64,000 bases of DNA from UTCFX2 sp963788145 (GCA_963788145.1 CAWBFQ010000003.1:1302001-1366000), one strand, 5' to 3'. Shown: positions 53,823-63,927, numbered from the stretch's first letter. The notes: generated by a model from the letters alone, not told the origin. Program-made: numbers and translations.

Positions 53823-56027
53823 TTACGGAAGACCAGTGAAATCGCTGGCTGAATAGTAACCCGAGTCGATCAAGGCAGAAACGACGTTGTCCTTGTCCAC
53901 AGTAACAACCGGGGACTGGATCGGCGGCTACATCGACCTTGCCATTGTTGTAGGCGCCTTTCGCTGCCGGGGCTTTGCCTTCAAGCAGAGCGATGGCGGC
54001 GTTGATGGCGTCCTCGACCAGGGTGCGCACATCTTTGAAGACGGTCATGGACTGCTTGCCGTCGATGATGTACTGGACAGAAGCCTTCTCAGCGTCCTGA
54101 CCGGTGACCAAGAAGCTGGTCACGTCTTTGTCGGCTGCGAATGCATCTGCAATCGCGCGGGCGGTGCCATCGTTCGGGGCCAGGATGAAGACGTCACCCT
54201 TATCCGCTGCGGTCGCAACGGTCAGGTTGGCTTCGGCCAGGTTCTTGGCGGTGTTGAAGTCCCAGTTGGTGGTGACTTGGCCGATGATCTTGGCCTGCTC
54301 ATCACGGGTCAGGGTCGCTTTGTCCTCAGGGCAATCGCTTCGCTGGAGTTCTTGATTACGAACGTGCCATCGGCGATCTTCGGCTGCAACACACTCCAGG
54401 CGCCTTCGAAGAAAATGAAGGCGTTGTTGTCTGAGGCGGCTCCAGCATACAGGTACAAAGGCAGCCCGGTCCCGCTGGCTTTGTCCACCAGGTATTGGGC
54501 TTGCTGTGCGCCGACTGCGATGCTGTCAAAGGTGACGTAGTAGTCCACCGCATCGGTATCGCGGATCAGGCGGTCGTACGAGATCACTTTCACGCCAGCT
54601 TCGCGAGCTGCTTCGGCTGCGGCTGCTGCGGCTGTGCCGTCTTGCGGGCAGATGATGATCACTTTGACGCCCTTGGTGATCAGGGCTTCAACGTTCTCTT
54701 TCTCTTTGGCGGACGAACCCTGGCTGAACAGGATTTCGACATCGTATCCGGCCGCGGTCAGAGCTTCTTTGAAGCGGGTCTCATCTTGGATCCAACGCGG
54801 TTCATCTTTGGTCGGCAGCACAATGCCTACTGCCAGCTTACCAGCCTCGGGCTGAGGAGCAGACAGCATATCCAACCCAGTGAAGTCGCCGGCTGAATAG
54901 TAACCCGAGTCGATCAACACAGCAACCACGTTCAGCTTGTCCACGGTAACAACCGGGGACTGGATGGCGGCTACATCGACCTTGCCGTTGTTATAGGCGC
55001 CTTTCGCTGCCGGGGCTTTGCCTTCCAGCAGAGCGATGGCGGCGTTGATGGCGTCCTGGACCAGGGTGCGCACATCTTTGAAGACGGTCATGGACTGCTT
55101 GCCGTCGATGATGTACTGGACAGAAGCCTTCTCAGCGTCCTGACCGGTGACCAAGAAGCTGGTCACGTCTTTGTCGGCTGCGAATGCATCTGCAATCGCC
55201 CGGGCAGTCCCATCGTTCGGGGCCAGAATGAAGACGTCACCCTTATCCGCTGCGGTCGCAACGGTCAGGTTGGCTTCGGCCAGGTTCTTGGCGGTGTTGA
55301 AGTCCCAGTTGGTGGTGACTTGGCCGATGATCTTGGCCTGCTCATCACGGGTCAGGGTCGCTTTGTCCTTCAGGGCAATCGCTTCGCTGGAGTTCTTGAC
55401 TACGAACGTGCCATCGGCGATCTTCGGCTGCAACACACCCCAGGCGCCTTCGAAGAAAATGAAGGCGTTGTTGTCTGAGGCGGCTCCAGCATACAGGTAC
55501 AAAGGCAGCCCGGTCCCGCTGGCTTTGTCCACCAGGAATTGGGCTTGCTGTGCGCCGACTGCGATGCTGTCAAAGGTGACGTAGTAGTCCACCGCATCGG
55601 TATCGCGGATCAGGCGGTCGTACGAGATCACTTTCACGCCAGCTTCGCGCGCTGCTTCGGCTGCGGCTGCTGCGGCTGTGCCGTCTTGCGGGCAGATGAT
55701 GATCACTTTGACGCCCTTGGTGATCAGGGCTTCAACGTTCTCTTTCTCTTTGGCGGACGAACCCTGGCTGAACAGGATTTCGACATTGTATCCGGCCGCG
55801 GTCAGAGCTTCTTTGAAACGGGTCTCATCTTGGATCCAGCGCGGTTCATCTTTGGTCGGCAGCACAATGCCTACCGCCAGCTTGGCGGCTGGTTCCACCA
55901 TTTCGGTCTTGGCCGGCTGTTCAGCTGGCGCCTGGGTGGGGGCTGCTGCAGGGGCGCAGGCAGTCAAGATTGCCGAGACCACGAACAAAAGTGCAATCAG
56001 GGCGTAGAACGATCTATTCTTCGACAT
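53823..56027 (-). CDS. Sugar-binding lipoprotein with two tandem ChvE/XylF-type domains
   Basis: About 734 aa when two compensating indels (a missing T near 54314, an extra C near 53924) are ignored. Signal peptide with lipobox LTAC (Cys about residue 24), a Pro/Ala linker, then two copies of a 348-residue periplasmic-binding module that starts LAVGIVLPTKDEPRWIQDET and ends IDSGYYSAGDFTGL. The ChvE/XylF family binds pentoses and hexoses. One lipoprotein therefore displays two binding domains. AGGAGGAGAG precedes the ATG at 56027. It follows the ABC-kinase gene and precedes the importer ATPase gene. Confidence 0.88.
53826..55899 (-). repeat. 1,044-bp direct tandem duplication inside the binding-protein gene
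   Basis: The units, about 53826-54858 and 54859-55899, are offset by 1,044 bp (1,043 where one T is missing) and are nearly identical at the DNA level over most of their length, including silent sites; only the extreme ends have diverged. This indicates a recent in-frame duplication or ongoing gene conversion. Assembly collapse or expansion is possible at such a repeat. Confidence 0.85.
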
Positions 56028-56064
56028 ACTCTCTCCTCCTAACAAGTTTGGTGAATATAGGATT

Positions 56065-56082
56065 ACATGGAATTATCCATGT
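56065..56082. promoter_or_regulatory. 18-bp dyad, operator candidate of the sugar importer
   Basis: ACATGGAATTATCCATGT: 7-bp arms ACATGGA/TCCATGT around ATTA. It lies 38 bp upstream of the binding-protein start in the 135-bp gap after the ABC-kinase gene, within AT-rich DNA with TAAAAT-like boxes. A likely binding site for the response regulator or another sugar regulator; which one is unknown. Confidence 0.45.
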
Positions 56083-56162
56083 TAATAAATTTTAACAAAA
56101 TTGCAAAGAAATCAAGTGATCCTTTTCCCCCTGTTCGATGAGGGGATTCCCCCAAGCCAGTC

Positions 56163-57777
56163 TTAATTCTCGAAATCGGGCTCGGGATTGACATCCACCC
56201 TGGGATGGGGGATCTCCACCAACAACAGCAGACCGCCTGTAATCAAACGCTGCAAACGGAAACGCCCACCGAGCAGGGCTACCCGCTCGCTGATGCCTAC
56301 CAGACCATAATGACCATTTGTGGCCAATTCGGTCAAGTCTAGATCTTCGGACAGTCCCGTTCCGTCGTCATCCAATGAAATCATGACTGCCGCGCGGCGA
56401 GGAGTGATGCAGACCGACCTGGACGCGCGAGGCTTGAGCGTGTTTCCAGACGTTATTCAGCCCTTCCTGAATAATCCGAAAGATGGATAACTCGATGGTC
56501 TCCGGCAGGCGGCCAAGATTTTCATCGAGATCGAGGGCGACCTGAATGCCCGTTCGGGCTGACCAATCGCGGGTGAACGATTGCAATGCTGCCCCAAGAC
56601 CCAGGTTGTCAATCGTCGGAGGGCGCAGATTGCTGCAGATGTGACGCAGGCTGTCCACCAGTTCACGAATGCTCAGGCGGGCTTCAGATAAATCATTTGC
56701 CAGGGCTGAAAAAGCAGATTGGCGGCTTTCTAAATCCTCCAGTTCATAATTTATGCTGAGCAGATCCTGGATCACCTGATCGTGAATTTCGCGGGCCAGG
56801 TGTTTGCGCTCTTGCTCCCTTTCGGAGATCAAGCGGCGTTGGGCATCCAGCAGAGCCAGGTTGGCCTGGTCGAGGGCCTGCACCTGTTCGGCCAGCTGGC
56901 GGGTGAGCTGGCGGTTGAGGGTGTCTTCGCTGGCGAGGTCTTTCTCCATCAGCATCTGGTGATAGCGCAGCTTCTCTGCGTGTTCGCGGAAACGGTCGTA
57001 ACTATCAAAATCCCACAATGTCGGAGCCGGTGTATGGGCATCCAGTTTCCCGACCAGGTATTTGAAGATTTCTTCACGAGAAGTCTCGTCCGTGCGCTGA
57101 TCGGCGACTTTGCGCCTGTGGTGCAGGACAATGATCCGGTCGGTAACGGTAAAGAGGTGCTCCAGATCGTTGCTGTTGAACAAAACCGCAACCCCCTGGT
57201 CGCGCCAGCGTTGGATCAGGTCCAACAGACGCTGCTGGTTTGGATAGCTCAGCAAGACCGTCGGTTCGTCGATGATGACCATCCGCAAAGGATGGGTCAG
57301 GACGCGGGCGATGGCGATCATCTGGCGCTGTTCGATCGACAGGTTGGAGGCTTTGGTTTGGAGTGAATCGACCTGCACGCCAAGCTGGGTCAGCACACGG
57401 GTGGCTTCTTTGTACATGCGCGTATTATCCAGCTTTCGCAGCGGGCCTAAAAACGCAGGGCGTCCGATCTCGTTTCCAAGAAAGATGTTGCTGACCACAT
57501 CCAGTTGGCCGGTGAGGGTAGGTCTCTGGTGGATCACGCCAATGCCGAGGGATTGGGTGGAAAAAGGCCAAACCAGGCGTTTTCCGGCGAAGTAGATCTC
57601 GCCTCCATCCGGCTCATACAAACCGGCTAACATCATCACCAGCACAGATTTACCTGAACCGATACTGCCGGTCAGTCCGACGACTTCACCCGGCATGATC
57701 TCAAAGCTGACCTGTTGAATCACCGGCAAGGAGCCAAATGTTTTTGAAATGTCTACGACTTGCAGCAAGGGTTCCAT
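56163..57777 (-). CDS. ABC ATPase-histidine kinase fusion protein, one frameshift
   Basis: About 537 aa after removing one extra base near 56392. Residues 1-245 are a sugar-importer-type ABC domain: Walker A GSIGSGKS (37-44) and Walker B MVIIDEPT are intact, but the signature is LSIEQ (146-150) instead of LSGGQ and the switch histidine is Asn203. A helical linker (260-325) leads to a HisKA_3 dimerisation domain with phospho-acceptor His332 in LAREIHDQVIQDLL, then a HATPase with N box IIQEGLNNVWKHA and DDDGTGL...GLVGISERV. No membrane segment. It lies upstream of the sugar importer genes, same direction, and is divergent from a response regulator. Confidence 0.88.
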
Positions 57778-57871
57778 TGACTCGATCTCCTGATGGCAGA
57801 TTAGTATTATACTTGAAGTGGGGTTCCGCTTCGGCTTGTCCAGATCGTTCGACGATAGGAAGAAAATTGTT

Positions 57872-58924
57872 ATGAGTGGAGTGCAAGTTTTGTTGGCAGA
57901 TGATCACGCGATTGTGCGCTCTGGCATTCGCAAGATGGTTGAAGAAATGGACGGGTTGACCGTTGTGGAGGAGGTGGGAAATGGGACGCGAGTTTTTGAA
58001 GCGCTCGAGATCGTGCAGGTGGATTTACTGATTATCGATGTGACCATGCCCGAATTCGACCCTATAACGGCAATCCGAAAGATCAGAGGGCGATACCCAG
58101 CCCTAAAAATCCTGGTCGTCAGCGCCTACGATGATGACGTCTATGTGCAGGGGCTGTTGGGGGTTGGCGTGAACGGGTATCACCTGAAAGACCAACCGTT
58201 GAACGATTTGAAGCTGGCGATTCGGCGGATTTTGGATGGCGAGCGCTGGATTTCAAGCCCACTGATCGGCAAGCTGGTTGGGGAACAGCAAAATCAGCCG
58301 ATCTTGCCCGATCTGACCAACCGGCAGCGCGAGCTTTTACGCTTTTTGCAGCAGGGTTTAGATAACCAGTCCATCGCGCACGAATCCGGGTTGAGCGTGA
58401 AAACGGTCGAAAATCACCTGACCCGGCTTTACCGCCAATTGTCCGTCCAAAGCCGTTTGGAGGCGGTCAATTATATTCGCCTGCACCCGCAAATCCTGGG
58501 GACGCCAGGGCAAGAAGCCGCCCAGGACGATCCTAAAGCGGAGATTGGGGTGCAGCCGGTCGTCCCGATCCTGATTGTCGATGACAATAATCGCTATCGC
58601 AAACAACTCCGGCGGATGATCGGCAGGCTTTGTCCGAGGACGACGATCTATGAAGCGGAAGACAGCACAGAAGCGCTGCATCTGGCTGAACGGGCAGATT
58701 TCAAGCTTGCCTTGATCGATGTGGTGCTGGGTGATGATGATGGGATTCAATGCGCCCGCCGGTTGAAGAAAATTAAACCGCAATGCCGGGTCATTTTAAT
58801 CAGCGCATATCCCGACCGGGAGTTCCGCCGCCTGGGGCTGCGATCGGGCGCGGTAGCCTTTTTAGATAAGAAGGACCTGGACTTACCAACCTTGCGGCAG
58901 ATGGTCGAGGACGTGCTCTCTTGA
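57872..58924 (+). CDS. NarL/LuxR-type response regulator with second C-terminal receiver
   Basis: 350 aa. Residues 1-125 are a receiver (VLLADDHAIVRSGIRKM, Asp56 in IIDVTMPEFD, Lys in HLKDQPL). Residues 150-210 are a LuxR helix-turn-helix (LTNRQRELLRFLQQGLDNQS, KTVENHLTRLYRQL). Residues 230-350 are a second complete receiver (PILIVDDNNRYRKQLRRM, Asp in LALIDVVLGDDDG, Lys in LDKKD). I start at ATG 57872, directly before the first strand. It is the probable partner of the divergent ABC-kinase and of the sugar importer genes. Confidence 0.88.
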   Translation: MSGVQVLLADDHAIVRSGIRKMVEEMDGLTVVEEVGNGTRVFEALEIVQVDLLIIDVTMPEFDPITAIRKIRGRYPALKILVVSAYDDDVYVQGLLGVGVNGYHLKDQPLNDLKLAIRRILDGERWISSPLIGKLVGEQQNQPILPDLTNRQRELLRFLQQGLDNQSIAHESGLSVKTVENHLTRLYRQLSVQSRLEAVNYIRLHPQILGTPGQEAAQDDPKAEIGVQPVVPILIVDDNNRYRKQLRRMIGRLCPRTTIYEAEDSTEALHLAERADFKLALIDVVLGDDDGIQCARRLKKIKPQCRVILISAYPDREFRRLGLRSGAVAFLDKKDLDLPTLRQMVEDVLS

Positions 58925-59009
58925 ATTGAGCGATCCTTGGTTGACCTACCCCGCTTCTCAGGATACAATCACAGAAGAAGCTGCAAACCGACGGATGAAG
59001 ATCTAAGCG

Positions 59010-59606
59010 ATGATCGAACACCCAACAGGCAAAGACAGGCCCTTCTCTTTCACCATCCCCTACCCGGCGACGATTCCCAGCCGCATTGATCAGCACACCC
59101 AGCGCCGCCTGAGCGACCTCAAAGGCCAGTTCCAGGATGAGCAGGCATTCGAAGAAATGCTCGCCCTGGAGGACCGCATCCTCTATGATGTCTACGAAAT
59201 TCAACGCCCACAAACCGCCGGCGAGCTTTTGATGGGGATTTCGGTCGTCCATCCCGGAAAGGTGGGGCGTGAATTCTTCATGACCAAAGGTCACTATCAC
59301 GCCGTCCGAGACACAGCCGAAGTCTATCTGGCGCTGAAGGGTGAAGGGATCATGTTGATGCAGACGCTCGCAGGCGAGTGGCAAGCGGAAGAACTCACAG
59401 CAGGCAAGGTCTTATACGTGCCGCCTTTTTGGGCGCACCGCTCGATTTGTACCTCGCGCCAGGAGGATCTGGTATTTTTCTTCATCTATCCGGCCAACGC
59501 CGGTCACGACTATGGCGCCATCGAAGAACAAGGCTTTTGCAAGCTTGTGGTCGAAACAGAACAAGGCATCGAGATCATCGATAATCCGCGCTGGAGACAA
59601 GCATAA
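59010..59606 (+). CDS. pgiA: Cupin-type glucose-6-phosphate isomerase
   Basis: 198 aa. MTKGHYHAVRDTAEVYLAL provides the metal ligands His-x-His and Glu, and VPPFWAHRSICT the third His, as in archaeal-type cupin PGI. It interconverts glucose-6-phosphate and fructose-6-phosphate. Close to the sugar importer and its regulator, consistent with hexose use. Confidence 0.88.
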   Translation: MIEHPTGKDRPFSFTIPYPATIPSRIDQHTQRRLSDLKGQFQDEQAFEEMLALEDRILYDVYEIQRPQTAGELLMGISVVHPGKVGREFFMTKGHYHAVRDTAEVYLALKGEGIMLMQTLAGEWQAEELTAGKVLYVPPFWAHRSICTSRQEDLVFFFIYPANAGHDYGAIEEQGFCKLVVETEQGIEIIDNPRWRQA

Positions 59607-59665
59607 CCCGTTTCAAAGCATGAAGAAAGAATTAATTTGATAACGAAAATCCCTCAGGAGCAGAG

Positions 59666-61651
59666 ATGGCCGACTATTTCGCAACAGGAATAATAGCGTA
59701 CACGGGCGGCGATAAGACAGAGGCATTTAAGAATTTCCGGCTGGCCATTCGTGAAGACCCCAAGAATGTTGAAGCCTGGTATTGGATGAGCCTGGTTGTC
59801 GAGGACACGGATCGCAAACGCGACTGCCTGCTGCAATGCCTGGAACTTGAGCCCACCCACTCCGCCGCGCTGGAGAGCTTAGTACGATTGGAGCGTTCGG
59901 AGGAGCCCGCTCCGCCTTCCGAGCCGGACCAGGGTTTGGCGGAAGAAATCCTGCCGGATGTAGAACAGCCGCTCCTGCAAACCGAGCTTGAGGCGGTCAA
60001 AAGCCCGCCGGAAGAAGAACAACCGATCCTGTTTGGCGATCTTGAACCGGATGAATTGCCATCTGGAACAGACGCTATCGCTGAGCCGGAGCATACGCCG
60101 GATATCATCCGCTCCTCGGAGGCATTGGGGACTGAACTGCGGGCTTTGTCCGATACTCCGGTGGATCAAAAAAGGCGAAAAATCAGCGCAGGGGCGATTC
60201 TCGTCTTGACCGTGATTTTCATTCTGATCATTATCCTCGGCGTGGTTGCGGTCTGGTTTTTCCTGCCCGGTATCGCGCTGCCTTTCAGCATTCAACCTGG
60301 CATAGCCAACCCGCAGCCGGCAGGGCTTCCCAGCGGAAACTCACCCGAAGCCGCGGCTGCAACCTGGTTGAATGCCGTCCTGATGCGGAATTCGCTGGAG
60401 ATTGTCCGCATCACCTGCGCTGCTGAAAAATCCGAGCTGCAATCCGCCAGTCTGCGGAACGAACTGCTGACGGCGATCACCCAACAGCCGGCTGGAGCAG
60501 CCTCTCGGAGCATACCCGATCTGAGCCGGCTGCAATTTACGCCCTTTGAGCCGACGGAAACCAAGGTGCGGGTGCTGGTCTCTGGCAGCTTGCGCCTGAC
60601 CCAGGCTGAATCAGTCACTGACTATCCGGTCGACGACCGATTCACGATCATTCATGAAAACGGCGGCTGGAAATGGTGCGGCAGCGATGCGCTCACGGCT
60701 GCCAGGGTTGCCGCAGCCGAACAGGCAGTCCTACCCACCCCAACCGCGAATATCCCGCCGCCCGGCTTTCAACCCAATGAGTGGAGGATAGAACCGATCA
60801 GCTACCAGGAGACCCCAAGCGGAGAGGGATGGAGCGAAATTCAGGTGGACCTGGTGGTTGAGAATATCTCGCCGTATGTTGGTCTGGTGCAGATGAATTC
60901 CGGCGGCAGGATTACCACCCAAGGTGGGGAGTACCCCTTTGAGTTCGATTTCAATGCTCGCGTTCTGCCCGGGCTGCGCACCCATTCAGATCGCTCCGGG
61001 GTCCCGTTAAGCATCCATGTGTTGATCCCCGCCCAGAGCGAAGATGTGCGGTTGCATATTCCCTTCCGGGTTGAGCTGACTGAGCTGATCAACGGGCGAA
61101 CCGTCTCAGGCGATGGGGAATTCCTGGTGGATCCGCTGCAAACCCTGCCTGAGCCAGCCAGTATTTTCGTCAATGGAGCGTGGGATTTTTACCGGGCGGA
61201 CCCAGCCTCCGGGATTTATGCAGCCGAAATTGGCGAGAGCATTGATTTCGATATGGGTCTGTGGACATGGAAGAGCTTTGGATATGAACCGGCTCCTGTC
61301 GATTCGACAGTAAGCGGGAACCTGGTTTTACGAGGGGTATTGGAAAACCCAGAACAGCCATCTGGCGACGAAACAGCGAGCGCCCTGACCCTTACTCCGC
61401 TGGATGCAGATGCGGTTCAATTCTTACGGGTCAATCAATGGGGCAGCCTTGCGCCATCAGATCAGACCATGCAGGCGATCCAGGCGGCTCCAAAGCAGAA
61501 GGAAGAAGTTGAGGTCTGGCGGCTTTCGCGCGACCAGATCCCGGTGTTCGAACCGGAAACCTGGTGTTTCATTGGTTTTTTCAAGGCTCAGGAGGATAAC
61601 CGCATCCAAGATTTGGTATTCATCTCTTGTATGCCGGTATTGCCGCCCTGA
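59666..61651 (+). CDS. Large single-pass membrane protein with TPR-like N-terminus
   Basis: 661 aa. Residues 1-70 look like two TPR repeats (AFKNFRLAIREDPKNVEAWY, LLQCLELEPTHSAALESL), then an acidic Pro/Glu linker, one membrane helix (ILVLTVIFILIIILGVVAVWF, near 180-205) and a long outer part with Pro-rich spacers and beta-rich segments. No family with known function recognised. AGGAG precedes the ATG. Confidence 0.65.
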   Translation: MADYFATGIIAYTGGDKTEAFKNFRLAIREDPKNVEAWYWMSLVVEDTDRKRDCLLQCLELEPTHSAALESLVRLERSEEPAPPSEPDQGLAEEILPDVEQPLLQTELEAVKSPPEEEQPILFGDLEPDELPSGTDAIAEPEHTPDIIRSSEALGTELRALSDTPVDQKRRKISAGAILVLTVIFILIIILGVVAVWFFLPGIALPFSIQPGIANPQPAGLPSGNSPEAAAATWLNAVLMRNSLEIVRITCAAEKSELQSASLRNELLTAITQQPAGAASRSIPDLSRLQFTPFEPTETKVRVLVSGSLRLTQAESVTDYPVDDRFTIIHENGGWKWCGSDALTAARVAAAEQAVLPTPTANIPPPGFQPNEWRIEPISYQETPSGEGWSEIQVDLVVENISPYVGLVQMNSGGRITTQGGEYPFEFDFNARVLPGLRTHSDRSGVPLSIHVLIPAQSEDVRLHIPFRVELTELINGRTVSGDGEFLVDPLQTLPEPASIFVNGAWDFYRADPASGIYAAEIGESIDFDMGLWTWKSFGYEPAPVDSTVSGNLVLRGVLENPEQPSGDETASALTLTPLDADAVQFLRVNQWGSLAPSDQTMQAIQAAPKQKEEVEVWRLSRDQIPVFEPETWCFIGFFKAQEDNRIQDLVFISCMPVLPP

Positions 61652-61669
61652 AAGAGGCGCCAAAACGGA

Positions 61670-62116
61670 TTAATGACCGTAATCGGTGCCGAGAATATAG
61701 CTCTCCAGCCGATCGATCCGATCTTGCTTGACCGAGATCAACGCTTCCATCACATCCCGCATCGAGACAACTCCGACCAGATTGTCGTCTTCCTTAACCG
61801 GGAGGTGACGGATGTGGTGGTGGGTCATTAATTCGATGCAGTCTTCCAGCGTTTGATCTGGGCGGACAGTCACCATCTCTTTCGTCATGATGTCCTGGAT
61901 CGGGGTGCCCACAGAGGAACGCCCCATCAGGATGACCTTGCGGCAGTAATCGCGCTCGGTGAAAATCCCCAGTATGCGATCCGCTTCACAGACCATGACT
62001 GCCCCAACGTTGTTCTCGGCCATCAACTGCAAGGCCCGATAGACGGTTTCCTTTGGCGATATCACAACCGTAGAACTGCTGCCTTGTTTCTTAAGAATAT
62101 CTTTGACAGTGACCAT
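61670..62116 (-). CDS. CBS-domain protein
   Basis: 148 aa from the ATG at 62116 (GGAGAGG upstream); the frame is open further up but without support. Two CBS domains: VYRALQLMAENNVGAVMVCE with GIFTERDYCRKVIL, and TLEDCIELMTHHHIRHLPVK with VGVVSMRDVMEALI. CBS pairs bind adenine nucleotides and regulate partners; here it stands alone. Its stop lies 19 bp from the stop of the convergent large membrane protein. Confidence 0.9.
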   Translation of the reverse strand: MVTVKDILKKQGSSSTVVISPKETVYRALQLMAENNVGAVMVCEADRILGIFTERDYCRKVILMGRSSVGTPIQDIMTKEMVTVRPDQTLEDCIELMTHHHIRHLPVKEDDNLVGVVSMRDVMEALISVKQDRIDRLESYILGTDYGH

Positions 62117-62261
62117 AGCTACCTCTCCTGGATGTGGATGATCTCGGATAAAGAGCATCCGTCTGAATCTCGAGGCGATCGTGTTCATTGAATGGCAGTG
62201 ATAATGTAGCGACGAAAAAATTATATCATGCCGCCGAAACTGGTCGCGCCCATTTTCGAGG

Positions 62262-62714
62262 TTATAGAATTGGCCAGTCCAACTGGTTATCCCTTAACCC
62301 GGCGTAAACCTGTTGGACCGCGTGTTCAACGGGTTTTGTGATCGGACATCCGAAAGCTACCAGTTTTGGCTGGATGCCGATCAGCTCAACAGATGGAGTA
62401 AACTCACGCAGCGCCTCGATCAGAAAAGTCAGCGGCAAGGTGTGGGTAGTCAGCAAAAATGGGTCTTCCAATTTTTCATCCTGAATTCGGCGCACCTCCC
62501 CCGGCTCAAGATCCATATCCGCCGCGTCAATTACCAGTATTTTGTGCGGGGCGATTTCACGCATCCGATGAACCAGGTTCTCAGGCGCAGAGCCGCCATG
62601 CAGCGCCTCCCAGCCATCCAGGGGGGATTGCTGGATCATCTGCGCCAGCAATGCTCCGGCGCCGTCATCGCCCATCAGAGCATTCCCTACCGTCAAGATC
62701 AATTTCGTCATCAT
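62262..62714 (-). CDS. hycI: Hydrogenase maturation protease (HycI type)
   Basis: 150 aa. LTVGNALMGDDGAGALLAQM contains the nickel-sensing Glu/Asp region, and VIDAADMDLEPGEVRRI the second metal residue, as in HycI/HybD. It removes the C-terminal peptide of the [NiFe] large subunit after nickel insertion. It follows hycH and ends the operon. Confidence 0.9.
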   Translation of the reverse strand: MMTKLILTVGNALMGDDGAGALLAQMIQQSPLDGWEALHGGSAPENLVHRMREIAPHKILVIDAADMDLEPGEVRRIQDEKLEDPFLLTTHTLPLTFLIEALREFTPSVELIGIQPKLVAFGCPITKPVEHAVQQVYAGLRDNQLDWPIL

Positions 62715-62723
62715 CCAACAGCC

Positions 62724-63119
62724 CTAATCAAGATACCTGCGCGCCATCAAATAGATCGCCGGCTCTTGCTGCATGGCTTGCAGACATTGCCTAATCTGCG
62801 AAGCCCAGAGCGTGTTTGCGATTTCGGGCTGCGCCAGCACGGGCAGCAGCATGCCGATGTGGCTGAGGTTGATCTCGATTTCTCCGAATTTGAACAAGCC
62901 TTCTAATTTTGTCCGTCCGGGGCCGACGGGCAGACGCATCACCCAATCCTGGAATTCATCCAGCGGGATGTCCACCAGGGCTGAGAAGCAATCCAATACC
63001 CCGACATGATGACCGACTGCCAGGGTGCTGTAAAGCACCTGGCGCGCGGTTTCAGGAATGTCTTCACGCTGGTTGACAAATTTGCTGCGCAGCTGGTAGA
63101 AGGTGATGTGAGGGTTCAT
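62724..63119 (-). CDS. hycH: Formate hydrogenlyase maturation protein HycH
   Basis: 131 aa. FYQLRSKFVNQREDIPETARQ and VLYSTLAVGHHVGVLDCFS match HycH, an accessory protein needed for assembly of the formate-hydrogenlyase hydrogenase. It starts 19 bp after the hycG stop and is followed by hycI. Confidence 0.88.
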   Translation of the reverse strand: MNPHITFYQLRSKFVNQREDIPETARQVLYSTLAVGHHVGVLDCFSALVDIPLDEFQDWVMRLPVGPGRTKLEGLFKFGEIEINLSHIGMLLPVLAQPEIANTLWASQIRQCLQAMQQEPAIYLMARRYLD

Positions 63120-63138
63120 CGAGAAACGAATCTCGCCA

Positions 63139-63927
63139 TTATTGGCCAGACTGCCAGGAATGGTAAGTTGCCTGCAAGCCGGTCATGATCTCGCTCAAAC
63201 GCGGGTCATCCTGGGCGTGCAGGTGGGCTTGCAGGTCGGCGTCCGCCTTCTGCAGATCGCCATCCGGCAGGGTTGGAGAAATCAGGCCCAGAAAGGCATG
63301 GGCGATCTTTTTACCCTGCCAATAACCCGCCATCCGGCGGGACTGGCGCTCGATCTCAACCCGCAAATCCAGCGGGATTTGAGGGAAAATCAGCTCAGAA
63401 GCCTCGCCATCCTGTTGGATATGCTCACCCGCTTTGATCTTCTGGGATAATAATCCCAGCGCCACGGCGAACCCATGGATGGTGGCAGGCGGCGTTGGCG
63501 GGCAGCCGGGGATGTAAAAATCGATCGGCAGGATTTTATCAGCGCCGCCCCAGACGCAATATAAATCGTGGAAGATGCCGCCCGAACATCCGCAAGCCCC
63601 ATATGCCACGCAGACCTTTGGATCAGGAGCGGCATGGTAGGCTCGCAGCGCGGGAACGCGCATCGAGCGGGTGACTGCGCCGGTATACAAGAGGATATCG
63701 GCATGACGGGGCGAAGAAACCACTTTTATGCCAAAGCGCTCAGCGTCAAAGAGAGGGGTGATAGAGGCGAAGATTTCGATCTCGCAGCCATTGCAACCGC
63801 CGCAATCCACCCGATAGACATAGGCAGAGCGTTGGATATCCTTCAGCAGCGCGCCTTTCAGGCTGTCGATTGCTTCGTTGGGATGGACTGCGTAACGACT
63901 ATCGGTCTTGATGTTATAGTCTGCCAT
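63139..63927 (-). CDS. hycG: Group 4 [NiFe] hydrogenase small subunit (HycG/NuoB-like)
   Basis: 262 aa from the ATG at 63927, which has AGGAGG six bases upstream. The proximal 4Fe-4S cluster cysteines are in VDCGGCNGCEIEIF, YGACGCSGGIF and YIPGCPPTP. The C-terminus is extended by about 100 residues relative to NuoB, as in HycG/HyfI. It transfers electrons between the iron-sulfur subunits and the nickel-iron site of a membrane-bound hydrogenase. Confidence 0.92.
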   Translation of the reverse strand: MADYNIKTDSRYAVHPNEAIDSLKGALLKDIQRSAYVYRVDCGGCNGCEIEIFASITPLFDAERFGIKVVSSPRHADILLYTGAVTRSMRVPALRAYHAAPDPKVCVAYGACGCSGGIFHDLYCVWGGADKILPIDFYIPGCPPTPPATIHGFAVALGLLSQKIKAGEHIQQDGEASELIFPQIPLDLRVEIERQSRRMAGYWQGKKIAHAFLGLISPTLPDGDLQKADADLQAHLHAQDDPRLSEIMTGLQATYHSWQSGQ

